Shown: one piece after another, positions 10,546-19,463 of the stretch
How positions within the stretch are numbered: the stretch's first letter is position 1
Layout: each line of letters begins with the position of its first letter
The notes under the pieces: model-generated
Told to the model about the DNA's origin: nothing
What the model saw: the letters and a program-made list of their open reading frames with translations, nothing else
The model's database searches: none
Program-made: the position numbers and the translations under genes
Assembly: GCA_033557465.1 (NCBI GenBank)
Contig: CM066033.1
Coordinates: 1,240,697,523-1,240,761,522, forward strand
DNA: 64,000 nucleotides
Direction: 5' to 3'
Source: Ichthyophis bannanicus
Lineage: Eukaryota > Chordata > Amphibia > Gymnophiona > Ichthyophiidae

Positions 10546-12480
10546 TGTACTGGCATGTATCATCTTACCTTTCAGAGACTTCCTGCATAGTCAGTCTCCT
10601 TCAACTCTGTCTTACCTCCCTCTTGCTACAACATTTGATTTGTAAGAGTGGCTCTCTTACACTGGTAAGCCCCTATGGTCCTCTACCTGTGCCACAGGGG
10701 GATTCTCCCTTCCAGAGTTATCTCCCCCTTTATTACCTTAGGGCAGCTCATCAGACAATAGGGAGTCCTATTATGTCTGTTGTTTCTTTTTCCCAATCTA
10801 AAAAAGGAGGGAAAAAGAAATTTCCTTCCGCTGCCCTGGTACTTGCTGAAGATACAGCAATTCCTAGTGGTTAAGCCACTGGTTCTGTTTACCACACAAC
10901 CAGAGGTTCCCCCTCCACTAGCAATTCTTCTAGCCTCAGGGCTAAACCCCAAACAGGTTATCAACCTCGTTTGGAAAACCCTATTATCACAGACTGGTTG
11001 GTTAACTTCTATTCTTCGCCCCCTTGTCCTTGGCAGCATAGCTTGTTACCCACTGGCTTTTCACAGCCAGTTTTTTCTTCTAACCAACCTGCAGCATGCT
11101 CTCTGCAACTCTACAAAGTAGCTTTGCACTGTGGGCCCTTGCTAGAGAGCATTAGTATTTTGACTAGCACCAGATGGTTAGGAGGGATTCCCCCAGTCAA
11201 GTTCCCATGACTGGTAGGTATTCCCTACCCTTACCATCTCATCTTAAATCTCTTTTGAGACATAAGACTCAGGTTTTTCATCACGTGAAAACCTAAGCAA
11301 TGGCCAATTCCTTAGCTTGGCCCATATCTCCTTTGGTCTTCTCGTCAGAGATAATTTTCTTTCAGTGGCAGCTAAAGGACGCCTGATGCCCATCTTGCCC
11401 TCATAGGCGGGTCACTATGGCATCTTCCTCCTCTGGCGTCCTCTATCCATTCTCCATACTGCAGTTCTGGAGAGATCTGGACTTGCTGCCTGCAGACTGA
11501 AGTTATCCTCTGCATTTTTCACGTAGGCCATCCTGGTTATTCAAGAGCTCAAATTCTGAAAGGAATCTAGACTCCTTCTTGCCAGGGAGACCATTCCTCT
11601 GACTCTGCCAGTCATAACCAGGGAAAGACAATTCTCTATGCATCTATTCAAGCAGGTATCAACCTTCTTGCTATTAGAGGTATCTTTCTATATATTTTTA
11701 GGTAGATATGTATCCTCCTACTTATCTAGCTGTCTGTTTAAGTTCAGATATCCATACATTCCTATTTGATACTGACAGATGGGCACTACCCCTATCAATG
11801 CTGTGCCAGCATACTTAGGGTTCTACACATATAGCCACTTCCTGTGGTAATTGATAAACTTTTCCTTACCATAACCTCTTAGGGTTAGGTACCCCTGAAG
11901 CTCTCCATATACCTTTTTCTTTCCTAATTGACCCCATTTAGGAAAGACATTGCGGAGCTTCAGTTAACCTACAGCTTAGCGCTTCCTAAGTCTGTCTTTT
12001 CTTTCTTATCAAATACAAGGGTCTCCATACCCTTTCTCTCCTACATGGACTGATTCCATTCCCAGTCCAGTTGGGTCAGACTCATTTTTTCTTTTGGTCC
12101 TACGTTTGTACTGTTTTTGGACCAAGACAGCTTAAGCTTTCTCTAGTAGTACCTTCTGCGTCTTCCGCTGAAGCTCTATCTCTTATACTACCCCAGTTTT
12201 CCCTTGGGGCAAATTCTCACCCTGAAGGGTTCTGACCTCCACTTGTTTTTTCTACTTTTATTACCTCTACTTCTCAGTGAGGTACCTCTTGAGGTTTTTC
12301 ACTGGCTCTTCTCACAGATCCATATGAACCTCAGTAGACTTTTGCAATGCCAACAAGGAAGGCCCATATTACAATATTTTACTACTAAATGCCCTCCATA
12401 CAGGATCTTCCCCTATAGAAGTCCTGCTCTAATCCTGCTGTTCCACAGCACCTTTCTGTAATTCAACTCCTACCCTCCAT
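10546..12480 (+). pseudogene. Degenerate pol region of DIRS-B
   Basis: No long frame survives. Pieces can still be matched with DIRS-A: CTCTGCAACTCTACAAAGTAG and GGGCCCTTGCTAGAGAGCA (11100-11150) correspond to the RNase H stretch at 21241-21295, and the 3' non-coding part from about 12440 (ttccacagca...GGATGCCTGAGGTTCTGAG) corresponds to 31615-31690. The recombinase region is not recognisable to me. The contrast with the well-kept gag of this same element suggests a gag-only, non-autonomous lineage, or a pol replaced by rearranged sequence. Confidence 0.5.
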
Positions 12481-12559
12481 CCCCAGGATGCCTGAGGTTC
12501 TGAGTAGTAGCATGGCTCATCCTAGATTTGCAACATGCTAGGACTCCCTCTGGGCATCT

Positions 12560-12988
12560 TAGCTTGGGAGTCCCCATATGTGAAGACTCATTCCTGCTTG
12601 TTCCTGGAGATGTATAAAACAGAAATGCCTCTCTGTTTCCTTAACTGTTAGATGTAAACCGCACCTGATCCTCGGAAGGTTGCGGTATATAAAAATTTGT
12701 TAAATAAATAAATAAATAGCACAGTTACTTACCTGTAACAGGTGATCTCTGGGAACAGCAGGAATAAGTCTTCACAACCCACCCACCTCCCCTAGGAGTT
12801 GCTTTTCTCTATCTCTATCTTTCCCTTTCTCTCACTCTCTCTCTTGGTCTCAGCTTTAAAACTTAACTGAGGAGAGGCAGTTGGGAAAGGCGGGAAGGCA
12901 GCACGCAGGTGTGTTGGGATGCTCCCAAAAGCGTTCTGATTGGACGCTGGGGAGCGTTCCCGCGCAGACGCCGTCAGTACCGACGTAC
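12560..12988 (+). repeat. DIRS-B internal complementary/right terminal region, first part
   Basis: TCCCCATATGTGAAGACTCA...TTCCTGGAGAT at 12570-12613 is the inverse of the left end; ACTTACCTGTAACAGGTGATC at 12727-12747 carries a near-palindrome; CCCACCCACCTCCCCTAGG and the CTCCCAAAAGCGTTCTGATT to GTACCGACGTAC block (12925-12988) are the inverse of 2386-2460. A short L2 tail (12614-12717) and the LTR-like element (from 12989) interrupt it. The remainder continues at 14404-14471. Confidence 0.75.
12614..12717 (+). mobile_element. L2 3' tail fragment in the DIRS-B terminal region
   Basis: About 100 bases ending GATGTAAACCGCACCTGATC...GCGGTATATAAA then (TAAA)n. The GTAAACCGC...GGTATATAAA signature plus a TAAA microsatellite tail recurs at 32133-32231, 44240-44318 and 63570-63628 next to clear L2 coding sequence, so I assign it to L2. 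DIRS-A lacks it at the matching spot (31800). Confidence 0.65.
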
Positions 12989-14403
12989 TGTCATGTCCTC
13001 CCGCCCGGGCCAGTGGCCGATGAGCAAGAGGGTCGCTTTAATTGCCCTTCTGAATACTGTACCCAATATGGCTGCCAGCATGGACTGCTGGGATATGTAG
13101 TTTCAGCTATTCTTTTGAGCAAGCAGTGTGACCACACGGTTTGTTTGGCAAAAACAGAGAAATTTATTTTTCAGGGTTTCCCCCTCGCATCAAATTTGTT
13201 GCACTAAACACAGGTAAGGATAATTTCTCCCAAAGGCAAAGGATAAATAAACTCCAACAGGCTTAACTCAAACAGACAGGAATTTCTTCTTCACATTGTC
13301 AACTCTTAGCTTCTTTCTGGTAACTACCTTCTAAAGCTAAGGCTGTTGACCATATCAAAGTAAGTTAAACTTTCAACAAGTTTCTTTTCTTTCACAGCTT
13401 CCATAGAAAAGAGGTTATACCTGTTTTTAAACTTCCAGCAAGTTTCTTTTCTTTCACACCATATAGAAACAAGCTTATAATTGCTTTAAACAAACCACTC
13501 CTTCACATGGGCTTGAGCTTAGCACATGTTCAGTTTGTTTGCCTTGCAATAAGAGCATTGCATTTCTTCAGTATCACTTTCACAGGGGCTTTCACACAAT
13601 TCTATTTCCATTTCATGCGTAGACTCACTAGAGCTATCTTCCTGTGGACGGGTATCATAGGATTTATGATTTACACCCTGCAGCAGCTCATCCAGCTTTA
13701 GCAGCAAGCGTTCTCTCTGATCTGTAGCAACGGGCTTTAAAGACGGAGTTTCTCTCTCCCTTATCAGCATTTCAATATCTCTCACTGCTGAATCCCGGTA
13801 GTCACTGGCACACTTCTTATTTCTGTCTGAAGCTTGCTTTACAGCTTTCTGGCTAACACAGCATCTGGCACTTTTTCTTAGCTCTCTAACCACTTCTTCA
13901 GAAAGAGCTTTGCTAGGAATTTCAGGCAACTTATTCTCTCTACCCCCAGGGCTCAACTGGCTTCCCGAGCTATTTCCCCATCTGGGAATTGACTCTTCCA
14001 GCTTCCTTTCTCTGAGGTACCTTGAGACATGTTTCTGTCTTAATTCCAGGGCTCTCTGCTGCTCAGCTCCCAGCTGCTTCAGACTCTCTTGCTGTGTGCT
14101 TTCCTGCAAGTTCTGCCGTGTCTGCTGCTGCCTGATTTGCTTTTCACCTTCTTTCCTTCTATCAAACACTGAAGCAGTTTTAAACTGGTGCTTCTTAGGC
14201 ACCACGCCTTTCTCCCTGCACACGTGAGAGCTGTTAGGGCTCAACCTAGCTCTAATGCCATTAAGTGGGCGGGGCTTAGTACTAGCTGTAGTCTGCCTCG
14301 GAGGCTTGTGGTTACTATGGGAACTCTGTTGATCTCTGCTTTTAAAGGCACAGGTCTCACTTTCTTCCCATTCCATCCCTTCTATACAGCTCTCCTTACC
14401 ACA
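12989..14403 (-). mobile_element. LTR-like element 1 (solo LTR with an internal ORF)
   Basis: 1,415 bp bounded by TG...CA and flanked by the direct duplication GTAC (12985-12988 and 14404-14407); the uninterrupted target is seen in DIRS-A as CGACGGTACCCATATG (~32058-32073). On the minus strand an open frame fills the first 885 bases, an AATAAA lies at 13169-13164 about 175 bases before the end, and a box AACTACATATCCCAGCAGTCC-like lies at 13102-13082. No internal repeat of the ends exists, so it is best read as a solo LTR. A ~60-bp tandem duplication (AAGTTTCTTTTCTTTCACA core at 13378-13396 and 13439-13457) lies downstream of the ORF. Confidence 0.72.
13519..14376 (-). CDS. LTR-embedded ORF of LTR-like element 1, unknown function
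   Basis: Intact frame, 285 residues from ATG 14376; the frame is already open from the first base of the LTR (14403), nine codons earlier, where it starts CGKES. The product is hydrophilic and charged (Lys/Arg/Glu/Gln/Ser-rich), with a helical Gln/Glu stretch around residues 75-125 (RRKEGEKQIRQQQT, EQQRALELRQ), a second charged helix around 175-220, and an acidic tail ending in Cys-rich EEMQCSYCKANKLNMC. I recognise no domain, no signal peptide and no membrane segment. The two other LTR-like elements here carry a frame of matching length and phase (48253-49188 minus, 55235-56152 plus). It may be the 3' end of a longer internal gene that reads into the 3' LTR, as some retroviral accessory genes do, or a separate protein. 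Confidence 0.6.
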   Translation of the reverse strand: MEWEESETCAFKSRDQQSSHSNHKPPRQTTASTKPRPLNGIRARLSPNSSHVCREKGVVPKKHQFKTASVFDRRKEGEKQIRQQQTRQNLQESTQQESLKQLGAEQQRALELRQKHVSRYLRERKLEESIPRWGNSSGSQLSPGGRENKLPEIPSKALSEEVVRELRKSARCCVSQKAVKQASDRNKKCASDYRDSAVRDIEMLIRERETPSLKPVATDQRERLLLKLDELLQGVNHKSYDTRPQEDSSSESTHEMEIELCESPCESDTEEMQCSYCKANKLNMC

Positions 14404-14471
14404 GTACCCATATGTGAAGACTTAGTCCTGCTGTTCCCAGAGATCACCTGTTACAGGTAAGTAACTGTGCT
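14404..14471 (+). repeat. Right terminus of DIRS-B
   Basis: GTACCCATATGTGAAGACTT...CAGAGATCACCTGTTACAGGTAAGTAACTGTGC, same as the DIRS-A right end at 32064-32132 with a few changes. CACCTGTTACAGGT is a near-palindromic terminal motif. DIRS-A coding sequence (YLDDWL) resumes directly after it. Confidence 0.78.
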
Positions 14472-15071
14472 TTCCCTTACTTAGACGACTGGCTCATTCG
14501 AGCACCGTCAGCTCCAGAGGCAAGTCATGCTCTTTCCCGAGCAATGCAAATACTGCAGTACTTAGGATGGATCATAAACCTTCCAAAGTCCCAGCTCACC
14601 CCATCTCAATCCCTCGAGTTTATAGGGGCTCACTTGGACACACAGCAGTCAAAGGCTTTCCTTCCTCAGCCTCGCTGTCTGTGCATCATCGAACTAGCAT
14701 CTCAAGCAGTGCTACAAACCTTCCTCACTGCTCGACAGATGCTTCAACTTCTAGGACACATGGCATCTACAGTCCATGTGATTCCTTGTGTACGCCTTCA
14801 TATGCGAGCGGTCCAGTGGACCTTAGCTTCCCAATGGTCCCAGGCCTCAGGATGCCTGTCAGACAAGATCAGAGTTACCACACGCCTGATTGTGTCTCTG
14901 CATTGATGTCAATCTCTGGAAAACCTTACAGTAGGCTCTCCTTTTCAGCAACCCCTACCTCAGGCTGTTCTGACAACAGATGCATCCAAGTTGGGTTGGG
15001 GAGCCCACTTGGGTGATCTGTCCACCCAGGGTCTCTGGATCCCACAGGACGCTTCTCTTCAAATAAACCTC
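14472..15071 (+). pseudogene. DIRS-A RT C-terminus and RNase H start
   Basis: FPYLDDWLIRAPSAPEA opens the block: YLDD (14478-14489) is RT motif C with both catalytic Asp. LGWIINLPKSQLTPSQSLEF and the GAHLDTQQ motif follow. After an in-frame TGA (14904-14906) the same frame continues with VLTTDASKLGWGAHLGDLST, the RNase H start whose Asp in TDAS is catalytic, and ends IPQDASLQINLL where the CR1 at 15072 cuts it. The nonsense codon and the insertions make it non-functional. Confidence 0.85.
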
Positions 15072-15870
15072 CTTCTTCCTGTCTCCTTCTCCCATGGGTG
15101 CATAGTCTGTTCTGTTTGCTTCTCTCTGCTCTGGGAAGAGCAGTGCCCTCACAGTGCTCTGCTAGAGAGGTGGATATTTAACTCCTGTAACGACTTTGTT
15201 GTGAGTTCTAGCTGTCTATTTATTTATTTGTTGTCTTTATTGGTGTGCTACTTCACCTCCCTGTTCCCTTTAGTTTTGCACTTCAGCTTTCTCAGCTGTA
15301 TAACTTACCCTGCCTCTTTCAACTAACTGACCTTTGTGTGGTAGCCAGGTTAACTGTTACTTTAAATTAAAAATCTCTCCCTGCTCTGTTCCCAGAACGT
15401 GATGCATTTTAAACTTTTTTTACTGCTCTAGCCTACCTGAGGAACTATCCCCCCCCCTGCTGAGGTATTGTGTAGCCCTTCTTCCTCCCACGTGTGCATA
15501 GTCTGTTCTGTTTGCCTCTCTCTGCTCTGGGAAGAGAGGTGTCCTCACAGTGCTCTGCTAGAGAGGTGGATATTTAACTCTTGTGACAACTTTGCTGTGA
15601 GTTCTAGCTGTCTATTTATTTATTTATTTGTTGTCTTTATTGGTGTGCTACTTCACCTCCCTGTTCCCTTTAGTTTTGCACTTCAGCTTTCTCAGCTGTA
15701 TAACTTACCCTGCCTCTCTCAACTAACTGGCCTTTGTGTGGTAGCCAGGTTAACTATTACTTTAAATTAAATATCTCTCCCTGCTCTGTCCCCAGAACGT
15801 GCTGCGTTTTAAACTTTTTTTCCTGCTCTAGCCTACCTGAGGGACTAACCCCCTCCCCCACCCATGCTGA
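15072..15870 (+). repeat. Two tandem ~396-bp units at the CR1-2 5' end
   Basis: GCATAGTCTGTTCTGTTTGC at about 15100 recurs at about 15496, and the match runs through TCTAGCTGTCTATTTATTTA, TTCCCTTTAGTTTTGCACTT and GGTAGCCAGGTTAACT up to the CTGCTCTAGCCTACCTGAGG box. The units differ at scattered bases. Tandem 5' units are a known layout of LINE promoters (monomers), and I infer that role. Confidence 0.75.
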
Positions 15871-16181
15871 GGGTACAAGACAGGGTACCTTGTAACAGCC
15901 CTCTTTTAATAGGTCTTATTTCCCTCCCTCCCTCCCCAACACCCACCCGCCCCTGGGGTAATTGTAGCTTTATAGGTATTTACACGTCTTAGAGGAAAGG
16001 GGATGCTCTCAGGTGCAGCTCTTTATCCAAATCAGTCATACATTGAGGACCTGAGATTAATTAAGCTTCAGGTGAACAAGGTATATTAGAGGTATTAGAT
16101 ACACTTTTATTAGTATAAGCATCTACACCAACCTTTAGTAAGTACAGAATTTAAAAACCTAAACACAAGCTTTAAACTAAG

Positions 16182-17100
16182 ATGCAGACAATAGTCCAGC
16201 AGGGAGATGGGGGCTTTCCAGTCTTTTGCATTGAGTGCCACATGTATGATTTTCTCCCAGTTGGTGAGAGGTCTTACGTATGAACTAAGTGCAAGGAGCT
16301 CTTTTCTCTCAGGGAACAAGTCCGTTCTCTAGAGTCTAGAGTAGCAGGCTGGAAGACATAAGAAAGACAGAGAAGTACATGGACGAGACCTACAGGGATA
16401 TAGTCCTGAAGCCCCACCTCCAGTCTGGCAGCATCCCTGTTGCCATAGAGGAGAGAGGTCACGTGACAGGAGAGCATCACCCTGATGTGGCAGGACGTGA
16501 TCCTAAAACTAGAACCTGTCCTCCAGGTGATGTAAAACCCTCTCGCACTGAGCATTTCTCCAGGGCCATGTGCCCATGAGGGAAGGGTTAGGACAGCTGT
16601 TATAGTTGGTGATTCAATCATTAGGCATGTAGGTAGCTGGGTGGCTGGTGGATGTGAGGATTGCCTGGTAACATGCCTGCCTAGTGCGAAGGTAGCGGAC
16701 CTCATGCACCACCTAGATAAGGTCTTAGATAGTGTTGGGGAGGAGTCTGCTGTCTTGGTACATGTCAGTACCAATGACATAGGAAAATGTGGTAGGGAGC
16801 TTCTGGAGGCTAAATTTAATCTTTTAGGTAGGAAGTTGAAATCCAGAACTTCCAGGGTAGCGTTCTCTGAAATGCTTCCCGTTCCACGTGCAGGACCCAA
16901 AAGGCAGGCAGAGCTCCATAGTCTCAATGCATGGATGAGACAATGGTGCAAGGATGATGGTTTTGGATTTGTTAGAAACTGGGGAACATTTGTGGGGAAA
17001 GGAGGGGCTCTTCCAAAAGGATGGGCTTGACCTTAACCAGGATGCAACCAGACTGCTGGCATTAACCTTTAAAAAGGAGATAGAGAAGCTTTTAAACTAG
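16182..17100 (+). pseudogene. CR1-2 ORF1 (SGNH esterase), broken
   Basis: Start ATG 16182 and stop 17098-17100 correspond to the intact copy at 517-1437. A Cys of the second zinc pair has become TGA (SYV*TKCKEL, about 16283), and indels shift the frame several times, with readable parts MQTIVQQ..., DETYRDIVLKPHLQSG (16380-) and KVADLMHHLDKVL...HVSTNDIGKCGREL (16641-). Block III keeps the Asn of TND. The block V motif reads DGLDLN instead of DGLHLN, so the catalytic His is lost as well. Confidence 0.85.
17091..17097 (+). promoter_or_regulatory. Candidate -1 frameshift heptamer in CR1-2
   Basis: CTT TTA AAC TAG again ends ORF1, and the -1 frame continues open into ORF2 (CTA GAT AAT AGA GGA AAG). 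Conservation between an intact and a broken copy shows that it belongs to the source element; use as a frameshift signal is inference. Confidence 0.5.
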
Positions 17101-18620
17101 ATAATAGAGGAAAGCCGACAGTCGCCCAAGAGTGCATGGTTCGGAAGAAGGTATCCTTGAAGGATACTACCAAAAGCAGTGAGGTTCCAAAAAAGAGTAA
17201 AGTAGCCCAAATGCCCTTGAGAATGGTGCAGACAGAGCGTAAAGATTCCAAATTACCCATGCCTACCTATAGCCAGATTAATATTAATAAAATACAGTCT
17301 CTAAAATGCTTGTATGCAAATGCTAAAAGTCTAAAGAATAAGATGGGAGAGTTAGAATATATAGCACTAAATGAGAGGTTAGATATGATTGCAATCTCAG
17401 AGACATGGTGGAAGGAGGATAACCAATGGGACACTGTGATACCTGGATACAAACTATATTGTAATGATAGAACTGATCAAATTGGTGGAGGGGTTGCGCT
17501 CTATGTTAGAGAGGGCATTGAGTCAGAAAGGATTAAAGTTTTGCAGGAAACAAAATTTGCTTTAGAATCTCTATGGATTGAAATTCCATGTATGAAGGGG
17601 AAGGTGATGGCAGTGGGGGCGTACTATCGACTGCCTGGCCAGAATGAACAAATGGAAGATGAAATGCTCAAAGAAATCAAGGAAGCTAACAAAGGTCACA
17701 GCACAGTAATAATAATGGGTGATTTCAATTACCCCGGTATCGACTGGGTCAGTGTCACAGCAGGACATGCTAGGGAGAAAAAGTTTCTAGATTAAATAAA
17801 TGACTGCTTCTTGGAGCAGCTGGTTCATGAACCGACCAGAGGGGAAGCCATACTGGACCTAATCCTTAGTGGAACACCAGATCTGGTGCAAGAAATAAGG
17901 GTGTTGGGACCACTTGGCAATAGTGATCATAGCATGATCGTGTTTGATTTAATTAGTGGAGGAGGGATAGTAAAGAAATCCACAGTACTACCTTTTAACT
18001 TTTGAAAGGGAGACTATGATAAAATGAGGAATATAGTTAAGAAAAAACTAAAAGGAGTGGTTGCAAAGGTTAAAGACTTACATCAATTTTGGGTGTTATT
18101 TAAAAATACTATCTTGGAAGCCCAGACCAGCTGTATTCCACGCATTAAGAAAAGTGGAACAAAAGCCCAAAAAACTGCCAGCATGCTTTAAAAGTGAGGT
18201 CAGAGATACTGTTGCTGCCAAAAAAACACCTTTCAGGAAATGGAAAAAAGAACCAAACAACGAAAACTGGAAACAGCACAAGCACTGGCAAGTTAAATGC
18301 AAAGCATTGATAAGGCAGGCAAAGCGAGAATTTCAGAAGGAACTTGCTACAGAAGCAAAAACATGAAATAAAGACTTTTTCAAGTACATTTGTAGCAAAA
18401 GGCCTGTGAGAGAGTCAATTGGACTATTAGATGATAGAGGTGTAAAAGGGGCAGTAAGAGGAGACAAGGCTATAGCAGAGAGACTGAATGAATTCTTTGC
18501 TTCGGTCTTTACTGAGGAAGATGTAGGGATGATACCCAAGACTGAAGTGGTATTTAAAGGTGATACTGCAGATAAACTGAGAGAAATATCGCTACACGGG
18601 GAAGATGTATTATATTGATA

Positions 18621-19257
18621 TCTGGGCATTATCATTGACCTGGCTCTAATCCTCAAGCAACAAATCACTAAGACCACCGGAACTATATTCCACAAGGCTA
18701 AAACAGTACAACGTCTCCGACCTCTCCTCGAACCTCAAGACATCAGGACTGTAATGCAAGCCATGACACTCCCACATCTGGACTACTGCAATATAATCTA
18801 CCATGGACTACCCGCCATACAAACCAACCCCCTCCGAACGGCCTTGAAAACCACAGTGAGAATTATTCAGAATGTGAGGAAACGAGACCACATCACCCCA
18901 TTTCTAAGAGACCTCCACATACTTCCCCTCGAAGCAAGAATTAAATACAAAGCCATTCTACTCATGCACAAAACCATCCAGCAAACACAGAGCACCCAGC
19001 TCCACACCCTTCTGACCCGACCAGCCCACAGCAAAACGACCAGACAGACCTCCAGCAACTCCCTCACCATCCCTCACAAAAGAACCAAATGCACACAACA
19101 GACCTGCAACAGAGCCTATGAACTTTATGCCCCATCGCTCTGGAATTCTCTAACAAGCCACCTCAGGAACAATAACAATCTCCTGTCATTCAAAAAACAG
19201 CTAAAAACCATCCTATTCCAAGAATATCTCAAAACAGAAACACCATCCCACAAATAA
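18621..19257 (+). pseudogene. L2 ORF2 C-terminus (fragment)
   Basis: About 210 readable codons, from the RT thumb motif LGIIIDLALILKQQ to the C-terminal WNSLTSHLR...FKKQLKTILF, ending at TAA 19255-19257. It lacks the endonuclease and the RT core, so it is a dead-on-arrival copy. The motif order matches the longer copies at 38330-40532 and 40823-42162. Confidence 0.8.
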
Positions 19258-19463
19258 CTACAGCAACCTCTAGACCACCTCAAGAACCCTTGATCAAAAA
19301 CTGTGCTACCTTGTCTTTGTCTATGTCTACCCCCTGTCAAAATCATCAATGTTGCCTTCCTGGTGATGGGACCCTATCCCTATGACTGATTAACCCCCCC
19401 TTGTTACACCGCTTTGACCCGGGGAAAAGCGGGATATAAATACAGTTAAATAAATAAATAAAT
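18621..19463 (+). mobile_element. L2-type LINE 3' fragment inside CR1-2
   Basis: 5'-truncated copy with the end of an L2 ORF2 (YLGIIIDLALILKQQITKTT..., DITPFLRDLHILPLEARIKYK-like, YAPSLWNSLTSHLR), a short 3' UTR and the tail CCGCTTTGACCCGGGG...(TAAA)n. TTGATA flanks it on both sides (18615-18620, 19464-19469), and the CR1 reading frame resumes after it. Confidence 0.85.

Larger units (their letters stand above)
2344..14471 (+). mobile_element. DIRS-B: inner DIRS-type element inserted in the RT of DIRS-A
   Basis: The left end begins ATCTCCAGGAACAAGCAGG and its first ~50 bases return as reverse complement at about 12560-12613; the next ~110 bases (GGTACCGACGG...CTCCTCAGTT) return as reverse complement at 12855-12988. 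The right end is TGTTACAGGTAAGTAACTGTGC to 14471. Such termini plus an internal complementary block are the DIRS pattern and match the right end of DIRS-A at 31760-32132. Without the L1 (5.5 kb) and the LTR-like element (1.4 kb) it would be about 5.1 kb. No convincing target duplication is seen at its ends, as expected for tyrosine-recombinase insertion. Confidence 0.8.

Noticed and set aside
13519..14376. Host gene exon for the 285-codon ORF
   Set aside because: It lies within a TG...CA unit with a 4-bp duplication, and two other such units have the same arrangement; a host gene is not needed.
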